In this document: positions 9,116 to 17,209 of the stretch, piece by piece
How the letters are laid out: the number at the start of each line of letters is the position of its first letter
Numbering within the stretch: position 1 is the first letter of the stretch
Position numbers and translations under genes: made by a program
The notes under the pieces: model-generated
Database searches by the model: none
Seen by the model: the letters and a program-made list of their open reading frames with translations, nothing else
Told to the model about the DNA's origin: nothing
Assembly (NCBI RefSeq): GCF_050038885.1
Contig: NZ_CP143624.1
Span: forward strand, 5,952,001 to 6,016,000
Direction: 5' to 3'
Length of the DNA stretch: 64,000 nt
Source: Myxococcus flavus
GTDB lineage: Bacteria > Myxococcota > Myxococcia > Myxococcales > Myxococcaceae

Positions 9116-9501
9116 TTTCCCCGGGCCTCCTCGATGTCCTCTTTCAGGCTGCCCTTGAACGCGAGCTGCGCGTCCTTCATGACGTCCTCGAACCAGGGCG
9201 CACCCATGATGGTCTCGACGTCCGCAGATTCAGCCGGGTCATAGAGGCGCAGCTTGGACGTCGGGTCGTACATGACGGTGGCGACGCAGCGCGCGACGAA
9301 GCGCAGGCCTCCCTCCGCCGTCGTAGGCTTGTTGGAGGCGTCGATTTCCCCCGCCGACTCGGAGAGCTTCATGGCGGCGAGCCGCTCCTTGTGCGACGGC
9401 CTCCGGAGCTCCACGGCGTCTCCGTCCACGTCGATGGTCTTGAACAGCTTCCGGTTCTTCTGGGCGAGACGCTGCTTGAGGGTGAGTCCTTCGTGTTCCA
9501 T
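9109..9501 (-). CDS. Tail assembly chaperone (gpG-like)
   Basis: This is a 130-residue mixed-charge protein between the tail tube and tape measure genes. Its size and position match lambda gpG-type chaperones. GGAG lies 8 bases before the ATG. Near its 3' end the codons CGG GGA AAC carry a -1 slippery heptamer, after which only TCC and the stop remain. Most ribosomes should terminate here and a minority continue into the downstream frame. Confidence 0.8.
   Translation of the reverse strand: MEHEGLTLKQRLAQKNRKLFKTIDVDGDAVELRRPSHKERLAAMKLSESAGEIDASNKPTTAEGGLRFVARCVATVMYDPTSKLRLYDPAESADVETIMGAPWFEDVMKDAQLAFKGSLKEDIEEARGNS
9115..9121 (-). other. Programmed -1 frameshift heptamer GGGAAAC
   Basis: Read on the minus strand in the chaperone frame the site is G GGA AAC, the X XXY YYZ form used for -1 slippage (lambda uses GGGAAAG at the equivalent gene). 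It lies two codons before the zero-frame stop. The -1 frame beyond it stays open for 89 codons. I did not fold the downstream RNA for a stimulatory structure. Confidence 0.8.
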
Positions 9502-9535
9502 GGCGCTGACTCCTTCGGTGTGACGGGGTGTTGGC

Positions 9536-9967
9536 TCAGAGCGGGCTGGGCGCGCCCTGGCCGGTGAGGGTGGCGGAGACGGTGACGACGTCCGTGGAGG
9601 TGCGGCCCTCCTCGTAGGAGGACACCTTCACCGGGTAGCGGTGGCCCTGGCTGCCCGGGGCGGCGTCCGCGTCCTCGACGATGAGCAGGTAGACCGTCTC
9701 GTTCTGCAGGAAGGCGTCACGCAGCAGGACATGCGTCGGGTCGTTGCGCATCAGGTGACCCGAAATCGGAATCTGGAAGCTCTTGGACGTCGTCATCGAG
9801 CGCTTCCAGCCGCCGTCCTGGCCGAGGTAGCCGATGTCCACAGAATCTGCGGTGAAGTTCACGGGGGCATCAGTGATGCCGTCCATCTTGTTGGTGGGGG
9901 ACGGCGCTTCGGTCGCCTCCTCCGCAAGGTGGATGGCATGGATGAAAGCGATAACCGGGTCTGCCAT
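9536..9967 (-). CDS. Major tail tube protein
   Basis: This 143-residue beta-rich protein (MADPVIAFIHAIHLAEEATE...) matches the size and position of major tail proteins of siphoviruses: after the tail-completion genes and before the chaperones. It has the segment SKSFQIPISGHLMRNDPTH and a strand-rich C-terminus. AGGAG precedes the ATG. It would form the stacked hexamer rings of the tail tube. Confidence 0.75.
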   Translation of the reverse strand: MADPVIAFIHAIHLAEEATEAPSPTNKMDGITDAPVNFTADSVDIGYLGQDGGWKRSMTTSKSFQIPISGHLMRNDPTHVLLRDAFLQNETVYLLIVEDADAAPGSQGHRYPVKVSSYEEGRTSTDVVTVSATLTGQGAPSPL

Positions 9968-9979
9968 TGGGCGGTGCTC

Positions 9980-10429
9980 CTATCGACGGGGGAACTGCTT
10001 CTGGAGGAACGTGGCCAGCACCTGCGCGACGCCCTTGCGAGCGATGGAGCGCGAGCGCCGAAACGCCTTCTTCAAGAAGTGAGGGGGCGGCCTGATGATT
10101 TGGTCTCCCCAGTGGAAGCCCTCGTGAATCGGACCTGCGGCGGGGTGTTCAAACCCAGCCGTCCACGAAACGGAGAGCCAGTGGTTGAGGTTGTAGTGGG
10201 GGCCGGAAATGAAGCCGGTGTCGGCGAGCGGTGGTTCCGGGGGCCCCTCGCGGGAGGTTCGCGCCTCCGCTCGCTCATCGGGTCCGCGGCGCGGCACCAG
10301 GAACGTGGCGAAGTCGAGCGTTCGACGCATCGAGTCCCGCAGGGGGAAGTCCAGCGCCTGCAGCACGTCCTTGGGCCGCTGTCGCAAGCGGACGAGAGCG
10401 GAGGCTTTGAGCTGAACGCGGACGGGCAT
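9980..10429 (-). CDS. HK97 gp10-like tail completion protein
   Basis: This 149-residue basic protein begins MPVRVQLKASALVRLRQRPK. The alternating helix and strand pattern and position (between the tail-terminator-like gene and the tail tube) fit the HK97 gp10 family that finishes the head-tail joint. Its ATG is preceded immediately by GCCCCTTCTACGGGGC, the repeated prophage element. Family assignment rests on size and order. Confidence 0.6.
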   Translation of the reverse strand: MPVRVQLKASALVRLRQRPKDVLQALDFPLRDSMRRTLDFATFLVPRRGPDERAEARTSREGPPEPPLADTGFISGPHYNLNHWLSVSWTAGFEHPAAGPIHEGFHWGDQIIRPPPHFLKKAFRRSRSIARKGVAQVLATFLQKQFPRR

Positions 10430-10445
10430 GCCCCGTAGAAGGGGC
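10430..10445 (-). promoter_or_regulatory. Intercistronic CCCCTTCT hairpin element before 10429 start
   Basis: GCCCCTTCTACGGGGC ends at the base before ATG. It can form a 5-bp GCCCC/GGGGC stem with TTCTAC in the loop. It follows the upstream stop codon closely. Confidence 0.7.
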
Positions 10446-10449
10446 GGCG

Positions 10450-10854
10450 CTACGCCGAGTAGCGCGCGGCGAGGTTGAAGACGAAGCGGGGGCCGCCCTC
10501 GCCGTCAGGGCCCATGTAGTACGGGCCCGCGCCTTCGCAGCGCACGTCCACGTAGCCAGGCACGCGCGCCAGGTGCAGCGCCGTCCAGCACCGCACCGCC
10601 AGTTCGCGTGTGGCCGTGTAGCTGGCGCGCGGGCCACGCACCACCACCTGGACGTCCGCCGACAGCACACCGCGTCCCGTACCCAGGTAGAGGCCTCCCT
10701 CGCCGCCCGTGTGGCGCACGCAGACGAAGCGCGGCGGGGCGCTGGTGGGGAAGGGCCCGGGGTAGAGGGTGGGCGGGTTGGTGGTGGTGGACAGGCCCAG
10801 TCCGGCCGCCTCCAGGTGCGCGGCCAGCTCGAGCTCCACGTCCCTGGGCGTCAC
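10450..10854 (-). CDS. Tail terminator / minor capsid-like protein
   Basis: The 134-residue product begins (V)TPRDVELELAAHLEAAGLG. Its GTG at 10854 overlaps the previous stop as GTGA, so I reject the longer frame from 10998. Position between head closure and gp10-like genes and a fold-like pattern of N-terminal helices then beta strands fit gpU/DUF3168-type tail terminators. Several phages encode a similar minor capsid protein here. Confidence 0.6.
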   Translation of the reverse strand: MTPRDVELELAAHLEAAGLGLSTTTNPPTLYPGPFPTSAPPRFVCVRHTGGEGGLYLGTGRGVLSADVQVVVRGPRASYTATRELAVRCWTALHLARVPGYVDVRCEGAGPYYMGPDGEGGPRFVFNLAARYSA

Positions 10855-11171
10855 AGGTACACCTCGTAATGGTCCACGGCGCCGGAGAGGGCGTGGCGCG
10901 GACTGCACCGCAAGGGCTCCCTGCCAGCGTTGAAGTCGTCCGGGCTGGTGCCGGGCGGGTACACCCTGTCCTCGGGCTTCACCTCCACGCGGCACCACAT
11001 GATGGCCTCGGAGACGCGCTCGCTTCCGTCCGCGGTGACGAGGCGCTTGGTGGCGCCCTCGTAGCGGCAGGGGTGCAGCTCCGGCTCCGCGTACTCGTGC
11101 TCGCCGCGGGCGTTTGTGCGCTCCAGGCGCTCCAGCCAGAATGTCTGGCGCAAGGCGTGGCCCATGAGCAT
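10851..11171 (-). CDS. Head-tail joining (head closure-like) protein
   Basis: This is a 106-residue protein with two short Cys segments and a beta-rich pattern. It is coupled by TGATG to the connector gene upstream and GTGA to the terminator gene downstream. Its size and order match SPP1 gp16/HK97 gp7-like stoppers that seal the portal after packaging. Assignment is mainly by gene order. Confidence 0.6.
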   Translation of the reverse strand: MLMGHALRQTFWLERLERTNARGEHEYAEPELHPCRYEGATKRLVTADGSERVSEAIMWCRVEVKPEDRVYPPGTSPDDFNAGREPLRCSPRHALSGAVDHYEVYL

Positions 11172-11818
11172 CAGCGAAGCCTCCGGTAGGGGGTGAGCAT
11201 CTGCCGGGCGGTGGAGGGGAGCGCGGCGCGGCCTCCGCCCTCGCCGGCGAAGTAGCTCATGGACGTGCCGCCGATATTCTCCGAGGCCACGTCGCCGGGC
11301 TTCCCGTCGCGGGAGAGGGCCGCCATCACGGCCTCCACGCCGGCGAGCTGGATGGCCGCCGGCAGGTCCACCTGCAGCGTGCCGTCCAACGCGGCCTGGC
11401 CCGGCGTCACCCAGCCCGCGTCGTAGGTGACAACCACCTCGCCGGTGTCGCGCGCCTCCAGCGGTGTGGGGGACACGCCCGCCGACCAGGTGCCGGTGAA
11501 GGGCCAGCGCGAGGAGCGCGCCACCAGCCTCCCCATGAGCGCGGACTCGAGCGCGTAGGACTCGGCGTCCAGCTCCACGCCACGCACCTCGACGCGCACC
11601 ACCTGGCGGACGGCGCCGCCAGCGAGCCAGAGGTACGGCCCGCCCGTGCTCGCCACCGACTCCACCACGCCCAGTCGACGGTGCAGCGGGTAGCCGACGT
11701 AGGCCGCCACGGCCTCAGACGCGGCGGTGATGAAGAGGCCCAGCCGGGGCCCCTCCACCGCGGTGCGCGCGGCGAGGGGGAGCAGCTCGGCCGTCAGCAA
11801 GTCCTGGGGCGCGGGCAT
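11171..11818 (-). CDS. Head-tail connector (gp6/gp15-like adaptor)
   Basis: The protein has 215 residues. Its helical N-terminus reads DLLTAELLPLAARTAVEG, and a later VVTYDAGWVTPG is followed by helices (AAIQLAGVEAVMAAL). That VxYxAG turn plus terminal helices is the signature of HK97 gp6-like adaptors that dock on the portal. It lies right after the capsid genes, as expected. Confidence 0.75.
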   Translation of the reverse strand: MPAPQDLLTAELLPLAARTAVEGPRLGLFITAASEAVAAYVGYPLHRRLGVVESVASTGGPYLWLAGGAVRQVVRVEVRGVELDAESYALESALMGRLVARSSRWPFTGTWSAGVSPTPLEARDTGEVVVTYDAGWVTPGQAALDGTLQVDLPAAIQLAGVEAVMAALSRDGKPGDVASENIGGTSMSYFAGEGGGRAALPSTARQMLTPYRRLR

Positions 11819-11830
11819 GGCCGTGTCACC

Positions 11831-12265
11831 TCACAGCGGCAGGCGCTGGCCGCCGCCGAAGACGAGGGTGGCGCCCGCCATGACGGTGGGCGAGGTGCCC
11901 CCGGTGAAGGTGACGGCCTCGACGACGCGGAGGAAGGAGTGGTCCACAGTCGCGTACTGGAGGTTGAAGTCCTTCTCGGCGCACGTGCCGGCCGCGGTGA
12001 CGACGAGGACGACGTCGGCGTCATCCATGTCCTTCAGCGGCACCCAGCCATCCGTGCCGTTGGGGCTCGTCTGGACGGTGTAGCTGACGCTGGTGGCGGA
12101 GGGCGTGCCGGCGACTTCGCCGACGTTGGCCACCAGGACGCCCGACTGGTAGCGGCTGACGTCCAGTGCCGCGCCGTTGCGCGTGCCGGCGCCCAGGAGG
12201 TCCGGGGGCAGGGCCTGGTTGGCGGCATGGATGAGGTGGCCGATTTGTGTGTTGAGAGGGTGCAT
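11831..12265 (-). CDS. Head-associated structural protein (decoration/stabiliser candidate)
   Basis: This 144-residue beta-rich protein begins MHPLNTQIGHLIHAANQAL. I use the ATG at 12265 because the upstream 23 codons of the frame are Arg/Pro-rich and run into the capsid gene tail; GGAG lies 9 bases before it. It sits between the major capsid and connector genes, often the place of a capsid decoration or head stabilisation protein. I do not recognise a family. Confidence 0.55.
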   Translation of the reverse strand: MHPLNTQIGHLIHAANQALPPDLLGAGTRNGAALDVSRYQSGVLVANVGEVAGTPSATSVSYTVQTSPNGTDGWVPLKDMDDADVVLVVTAAGTCAEKDFNLQYATVDHSFLRVVEAVTFTGGTSPTVMAGATLVFGGGQRLPL

Positions 12266-12333
12266 GTGCGAGGGCTCCGTGAGGGTGGAAGGAAGCGGGC
12301 CGGCCGCGTGCTGGCGCCGGCCCGGTGCGCGCA

Positions 12334-13521
12334 TCAGTAGGTGACGCCCGTCTTCTCGGCGAAGGCCTCGGCGTGGCGCAGCAGCCAGTCCACCTGGGTG
12401 ATGCCGCGCATCGTCACCATGTCCGAGGAGAAGTCCGCGCCGTCCTCGCCCACCTCCACCTCGAGGGGCACGGCCTCGCCGAGGATGAGTTGCGAGGCCA
12501 GGCCGAAGCCGATGACCTGGTCATCGTTGAGGGTGGTGCTGCGGAAGACGGGCATGCCGTTGAGGCGCGGGTTGCGCAGGTCGCGCAGCTCCGGCCACAC
12601 CCAGCCCGCCGAGTCGCGCAGCGCGCGCAGGTGGAAGTACGTCTTCGGGCTCATGTAGTAGAAGCCCGAGTTGCCCTCCAGGCCCCCCGGAACCTCGGCG
12701 CTGTCCACCACCTGCACCAGCTCGTCCACGTCGGCAATCTTGTTCTCCAGCGTGGTGCCGGCGATGGGCTTGCGGTTGCCGTTCTTCATCTGCTGGCGCA
12801 GGCCATTGGGCTTCTTCGGGCCCTTGCCCTTGATGCCCACCTGGTCCACCTCGAGGCTGATAGCGGCGGCCATGTCCTCGCCGGCGATGGCGGTGGCGTC
12901 CATGTTGCCCAGGCGCAGCAAGTCGTTGCTGATGGGGCACAGGGCCATCAGCTTGTGCGCACCCAGGCTGATGGCGCCGTCGGTGGGGTTGGACTTCTGG
13001 ACGGGCTTGCCCTCGGCAGTCCAGTACACGGTGACGCCCTGGCCCAGGGTGCCCATGTTCAGCTTGGCGCCGTAGCCGCCGATGGTGCGCGCGCCCGCGG
13101 CCAGGAGGATGGAGCGCGGGCGCAGCACCTCCACCAGCTCCGAGCTCCACGTCTCGCGCGTCCACAGGCCGCCCTGCTCGAAGACGCCGGCGAAGAGGCC
13201 AGCCGCCTTCACGCGCTCCATGAACTTCTTCAGCTCGCCCATGGACTCGGCCTTGCCGTGCCGCTCGGCGCGGGCCAGGAAGGCGGACTTGAGGCGGTAG
13301 CCGAGCGCTGCGGCCAGGCGCTTCTCCTTGGGGACGTCGAGGAGCAGGTCCTTCGCGTTGCTGGTAACAGGCGCCTGGGGCGCGTTGGGGCGGCTGGCGA
13401 GGGCGGACTCGACGCCCTTCACCACCGCGACGTCCACCGCCCGCTGGAGGGTGGGCGGCAGGGCCGGGGCGGCGGTGGTGCCGGACTTCGACGTGAGGGT
13501 GGGCTTGCGCTTGCGCTTCAT
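12334..13521 (-). CDS. Major capsid protein, HK97 fold
   Basis: This 395-residue protein has a basic start (MKRKRKPTLTSK) and a roughly 100-residue N-terminal arm or delta-like domain. The HK97-fold core begins near SSELVEVLRPRSILLAAGA and ends with the SSDMVTMRGITQVDW strand typical of the family. ATG 13521 is preceded by GGAG; the longer frame starts with TTG. It follows the prohead protease, which would remove the N-terminal arm. Confidence 0.88.
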   Translation of the reverse strand: MKRKRKPTLTSKSGTTAAPALPPTLQRAVDVAVVKGVESALASRPNAPQAPVTSNAKDLLLDVPKEKRLAAALGYRLKSAFLARAERHGKAESMGELKKFMERVKAAGLFAGVFEQGGLWTRETWSSELVEVLRPRSILLAAGARTIGGYGAKLNMGTLGQGVTVYWTAEGKPVQKSNPTDGAISLGAHKLMALCPISNDLLRLGNMDATAIAGEDMAAAISLEVDQVGIKGKGPKKPNGLRQQMKNGNRKPIAGTTLENKIADVDELVQVVDSAEVPGGLEGNSGFYYMSPKTYFHLRALRDSAGWVWPELRDLRNPRLNGMPVFRSTTLNDDQVIGFGLASQLILGEAVPLEVEVGEDGADFSSDMVTMRGITQVDWLLRHAEAFAEKTGVTY

Positions 13522-13570
13522 GGTGGGTGACTCCAACGAATTGGGTGGGGTGCTACGGAAGGGGACTCAG

Positions 13571-13590
13571 CGCGTCAGAAGGGGCGGCGC
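13571..13590 (-). promoter_or_regulatory. CCCCTTCT element downstream of protease stop
   Basis: Directly after the protease stop, GCGCCGCCCCTTCTGACGCG repeats the prophage element, with GCGC arms able to pair. Unlike most copies it is about 50 bases from the next start (13521), which instead has its own GGAG site. Confidence 0.5.
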
Positions 13591-14601
13591 TCAGCCGCGC
13601 AGCAGCTCCACGTAGCCGCGCAGGTCGGCAGGGGAGAGGGCCTTGGCCTGAGCCGGCGTGAAGCCGAGGTGCTTCACCACCTGGGCGCGCAGGGACTTCG
13701 CCTCCTCCTCGGACAGCTCTTCCTCGTCCTCCAACTCGTCCTCGGACAGCTCCTGCTCTTCGTCGCCCGGGGGCTCCTCGTCGGACTTCGACTCCTCGTC
13801 CTCGGGGGCCTCGCGCTCTTCGTCCGGGGTGTCCTCGGAGAGGGCCTGCTCGTCCTCCTCAACGTCGCGCTCCTCCTCGTCCGGGTGCGCTTCGTCGCCG
13901 TCTCGCTCTTCGTCATCGGGGGCCTCGCGTTCCTCCTCTTCGGCCTCGCCCTCGGACAACTCCTCGTCGTCCTCCAGCTCGTCGTCGGACAACTCGTCGT
14001 CGGACAGATCGTCGTCGTCGAGGTCGTTCTCCTCGTCGTCGGGCAGCAGCTTGTGGAGCTTCTTCACCTCGGCCTTCAACTCCTCGAGGGCGCCCTCCAC
14101 CTTCGCGCGGAAGGCCAGCCCGGCGGCCCGGTACTTCTTCTCCTCGTCCTCGTCCACCGCCTCTGCGGAGCGCAGGCGCACCGCGTCCTGGTTGCCGGCG
14201 ATGTTGACGATGCTGACCTCGAGCACCTCCACCAGGGGGAAGTCGTAGCCGCCGTCCTTGTTCGGCACCGGCTCCGTCTCGCAGGGCACGAAGCGGATGG
14301 AGCACTGGTCCAGCGTGCCCGCCTTCACCTTGGCCGCCACCATCTTCGAGGTGTCACAGGCGCCGTCGAAGACGGGCTCCATCACCCACTCGCCAGCCTC
14401 GCGGAAGCACCGCGCGTAGCCGATGGCCGGGTTCCATGAGTCGTGGTTCCACAGTAGAGGGGTGCGGAACTCCTCGCCCTTCGCCTTGATGGCCAGCACC
14501 CTGTCCTTGTGGCGGTCCAGGTTGGTGGAGGTGATTCGGAACACCGGGCCGGATGCGCCTTCGGTGGGCTTCGACTCCAGCAGCTTGCGGTAGCTTTTCA
14601 T
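13591..14601 (-). CDS. Prohead protease (S78 type) fused to a long acidic tail
   Basis: The protein has 336 residues. The first 150 form the prohead protease, with the catalytic His in LLWNHDSWNPAIGYA and the Ser in TLDQCSIRFVPC. From about residue 180 a region of roughly 110 residues is made almost entirely of Asp, Glu and Ser, repeating DDELSDDELEDDEE-like units, and ends in a small helical domain (AQVVKHLGFTPAQ). HK97-like phages need a scaffold, and the acidic region could serve as one or be self-cleaved. ATG follows the CCCCTTCT element directly. Confidence 0.85.
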   Translation of the reverse strand: MKSYRKLLESKPTEGASGPVFRITSTNLDRHKDRVLAIKAKGEEFRTPLLWNHDSWNPAIGYARCFREAGEWVMEPVFDGACDTSKMVAAKVKAGTLDQCSIRFVPCETEPVPNKDGGYDFPLVEVLEVSIVNIAGNQDAVRLRSAEAVDEDEEKKYRAAGLAFRAKVEGALEELKAEVKKLHKLLPDDEENDLDDDDLSDDELSDDELEDDEELSEGEAEEEEREAPDDEERDGDEAHPDEEERDVEEDEQALSEDTPDEEREAPEDEESKSDEEPPGDEEQELSEDELEDEEELSEEEAKSLRAQVVKHLGFTPAQAKALSPADLRGYVELLRG

Positions 14602-14617
14602 GCCCTGGAGAAGGGGC
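14602..14617 (-). promoter_or_regulatory. CCCCTTCT hairpin element before prohead protease
   Basis: GCCCCTTCTCCAGGGC ends at the base before the protease ATG and can pair GCCC with GGGC. It comes two bases after the portal stop. Confidence 0.7.
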
Positions 14618-14619
14618 GG

Positions 14620-15975
14620 CTACACGCGTCCCTCTTCGCCCGTCCTGTCCCTGGGCGGCTCCGGGGTGGCGTTGGCGGAAGCGCTCGCGGCGTTGTTGCC
14701 CCCGCCGCCTTGGCCCGGCAGCGGCGCGGGCCGCTTGCCCTCCAGCTCCGGCAGCGGCTCGTAGCCCGCGAACTCGCGCTGCTCGTTGAAGGTGAAGGCC
14801 TCCATGATGGGCGTTGTCATCGCCCTGAACACCCGCTCGAACTCCTGGGGGCGCGGGTCCTCGTAGTCGAGGATGACGTCCGCGTCGATGAGGGGCACCA
14901 GGCGGTGCTGGAACCACGCCAGCAGGAACTCCAGCCGGGGGGCCACCGCGTACTCGGCCAGGTGGTACTTGGCCGCCTCGGACGTGCTGCGGTTGGAGCT
15001 GCTGGTGTCGCCCACCAGCTCGGGCGGGACGTTGTAGACGTGGCGCACGTAGGAGCGCAGGGACTTCGCCAACTCGTCCGCCTGCAGCTCGCGGTAGTTG
15101 ATGGCCACCTGGGCCAGCGTCACCCCGCCGGGGGTGAACCACACCTTGCCCGCGTTCTCCGGCCCGCGGAACTCCTCCTTGAAGCGCTTCTCCAGGTCGT
15201 CTGCGGCCTCCTGCCGCTCGAAGTCCTCGCTCTTCGAGTCGAGCCCCACCACGGCGTGCGGCAGGCCCCCGCGCTCGAAGGTGCCCTTGGTGGCCTTGTC
15301 GATGGCCTCCATGGTGTCGAGCTGGTCGCCGAGGGCGGTGCCGCGCCCGACGCCGCGGCCGAGGGGGTTCTCCGGGTCCAGGTGCTTGGGCCAGAGCATG
15401 TGCTCGGCGGGCACGTAACCGGAGAACTGGCCATAGGAGAGGGCGAAGTAGGGGCGGCCGGGCTGGGGCGTCATGTGGACGCAGTGCGGGGGCACCGGCT
15501 CCCAGCCCACGGGCCGCCCGTCCTGGCCCAGGCGCAGCCACATGAAGGTCTCGCCCACCAAGTCGAGATGCACTTGGAGCAGCTTGCGCAGCTCGCGTCC
15601 GGGGTACTCGGGATGGGGGGACTCCAGCAGGCGCAGCACCTCGTGCTCAGGCAACTCCACCAGCTCACCGGCCTGGGTGGCCTCCTCCAACGCCTTGCGC
15701 CGCTCGTGCCTCGCGGCGGACTTCCAGCGCGCGTCGTAGCGCTTCACGCCCCCGAAGCCCACGCGCTTGTAGGCCTTCCACGTGGGCGTTGCCACCGCGT
15801 CAGCCACGGTGTCCACGACGGCGCGCAGCCAGCCATTTTCCCGGTAGGCGATGAGTACCTCCCGACTCCCTCTCCTCGGGCCGAAGCTGAAGACGGGGAG
15901 GGCGTGGACAAGGGGCCCCCGGGTGGTGGGCAGCACGCCCAGGGCTTTGAGTGCACGGCGAAGAAGCGCGACCAT
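14620..15975 (-). CDS. Portal protein, HK97 family
   Basis: This 451-residue protein begins MVALLRRALKALGVLPTTRG. It contains portal landmarks: the wing/stem segment around LLQVHLDLVGETFMWLRLG, the YNVPPELVGD clip-region motif, and the C-terminal helix LEFLLAWFQHRLVPLID. A Gly/Ala/Asn-rich tail follows. I choose ATG 15975 because it directly follows the CCCCTTCT element. It makes the DNA entry dodecamer. Confidence 0.9.
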   Translation of the reverse strand: MVALLRRALKALGVLPTTRGPLVHALPVFSFGPRRGSREVLIAYRENGWLRAVVDTVADAVATPTWKAYKRVGFGGVKRYDARWKSAARHERRKALEEATQAGELVELPEHEVLRLLESPHPEYPGRELRKLLQVHLDLVGETFMWLRLGQDGRPVGWEPVPPHCVHMTPQPGRPYFALSYGQFSGYVPAEHMLWPKHLDPENPLGRGVGRGTALGDQLDTMEAIDKATKGTFERGGLPHAVVGLDSKSEDFERQEAADDLEKRFKEEFRGPENAGKVWFTPGGVTLAQVAINYRELQADELAKSLRSYVRHVYNVPPELVGDTSSSNRSTSEAAKYHLAEYAVAPRLEFLLAWFQHRLVPLIDADVILDYEDPRPQEFERVFRAMTTPIMEAFTFNEQREFAGYEPLPELEGKRPAPLPGQGGGGNNAASASANATPEPPRDRTGEEGRV

Positions 15976-15991
15976 GCCCCATAGAAGGGGT
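15976..15991 (-). promoter_or_regulatory. CCCCTTCT hairpin element before portal
   Basis: ACCCCTTCTATGGGGC abuts the portal ATG and can form a CCCC/GGGG stem. No gene of the same strand precedes it closely, because the moron cassette lies upstream on the other strand. Confidence 0.7.
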
Positions 15992-16107
15992 GCCCCTTGG
16001 TAGGACCTCACTGGGGCTAGTAGGATGCCTAGGTGATCAAGGAGGCAATGTATGGGGTGTGATGACCTTCATGGCTTTGGCACTTGCCGGGAAGTTGGTC
16101 ATATCTA

Positions 16108-16554
16108 ATGGCGGATGGAACGATCGGTCAGCAGCCAACGGGAGATTTGAATGTTACGACAAATGAGGGGGAGATTTACCAGGGCGGAAAGCTCTCGGGT
16201 ATCGCTGTTGGCGATATTCTAAATAACGAGATTGCGGTTCGGATGGTTTTGAATGAGTTGAATGTTGCGCTCCGTGAGCGTTCTTCATTGGAGAATCAGG
16301 TGGATGCTTTGCGAGTAGGGCAGGCCGAAGACAGTAAGAATCTGCCCGTCTTCATTGTTGCTGCGGTGTTGAATATGTTGAGCGTCGTTGTGGTTGGTAT
16401 TGGCGTGAACTATGTGACGACTGAGAATCCGCCGAAGGGCGCTGGTTGGATTCTTCTGGTTGGCGTTCTGATGTCGATTGTGACTGCTGTTACGCCTGCG
16501 ATTCTTACTGCGCGCCGTCAGCAGGGTGAGAATGGAGGCGGGAATGCCAATTGA
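16108..16554 (+). CDS. Moron membrane protein paired with nuclease-like gene
   Basis: The 148-residue protein starts MADGTIGQQPTGDLN. It has a short coiled-coil-prone region (about 55-75) and two transmembrane segments (about 84-106 and 117-139) with a Gly/Asn tail. Base composition is clearly AT-richer than the flanking phage genes (codons such as AAT, GTT, ATT), pointing to recent acquisition. It overlaps the following nuclease-like gene by 11 bases. It may be a membrane sensor or effector, but I recognise no family. An upstream ATG at 16084 is in frame. Confidence 0.65.
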   Translation: MADGTIGQQPTGDLNVTTNEGEIYQGGKLSGIAVGDILNNEIAVRMVLNELNVALRERSSLENQVDALRVGQAEDSKNLPVFIVAAVLNMLSVVVVGIGVNYVTTENPPKGAGWILLVGVLMSIVTAVTPAILTARRQQGENGGGNAN

Positions 16555-17209
16555 TAAGAAGGGGGTCGTGTATTGCGTAAACCATCCGCGCCACCCGATG
16601 ACTCGGAATTCCGGCTTCAGTGCAATTACGGCTGTGGAAGCTACGAATGTTGGAGTGGTTTTCAATGCAAGTCGAGGTATTCCGGTTGTTGTTTTTTACT
16701 GTGGCGAGTGTGGATATGTTGAGTCCTACGCTGCGAGCAAAATGCCGGGCTGGAACGAGTTTATTCGGGATAGAAGCGAGGAGACGGATGTTTCGCGCGT
16801 ATTTGAGTCTGAGGTCTTTGAGGCGTTGGAGGTGATTGGTGGGCGTGTTGGGGCGCAAGCTGTTGAGAGGAATGTTAGTGTTCACGTGGGTGGCGTGTTG
16901 CGTGAGATTGATGTGGTGATGTATTTGGAGCATGCGGTTTATGTGTTTGAGGTGAAGTCGAACAACTCGGCGGGGGTTGTGGGGATGGGGGCATTGCAGG
17001 CTCGGGATGCTGCTAGAATGCTTGCTAGATTTAGAGATCCGCGAGCTGACAAGCGCATCATTTATCCTGTGTTGGTCGTTCCTGCCGGTGGGAAGGTGAC
17101 GAGTCTGGCAAAGGCGGAGGAGGTTCCCGTGTTGAAGTACAACTCGATGGAGCGGCGGTTTGAGAATATTGAACTCGTTTTTGGTGGGCTGATTGCGGCG
17201 GGGGGTTAG
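16544..17209 (+). CDS. PD-(D/E)XK-type nuclease-like protein with Cys motifs (moron)
   Basis: This 221-residue protein has Cys/His pairs near the N-terminus (C11, H14) and C53-x2-C56 (FYCGECGYVE), suggesting a zinc site. A C-terminal domain has E90, D123 (REIDVVMYLE) and E136-x-K138 (YVFEVKSNN), the order of catalytic residues in Mrr/NERD-like restriction-endonuclease folds. GGAGGCGGGA precedes the ATG within the upstream gene. The cassette is plus-strand, AT-richer, and inserted between portal and terminase. A defence or superinfection role is my inference. Confidence 0.7.
   Translation: MPIDKKGVVYCVNHPRHPMTRNSGFSAITAVEATNVGVVFNASRGIPVVVFYCGECGYVESYAASKMPGWNEFIRDRSEETDVSRVFESEVFEALEVIGGRVGAQAVERNVSVHVGGVLREIDVVMYLEHAVYVFEVKSNNSAGVVGMGALQARDAARMLARFRDPRADKRIIYPVLVVPAGGKVTSLAKAEEVPVLKYNSMERRFENIELVFGGLIAAGG

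Noticed and set aside
13669..14439. Leucine/valine-rich plus-strand frame
   Set aside because: Antisense of the acidic repeat of the prohead protease.
14354..15541. Long minus-strand frame inside portal/protease genes
   Set aside because: It is a shadow frame of the portal gene, Arg/Ala/Gly-rich with no motif.
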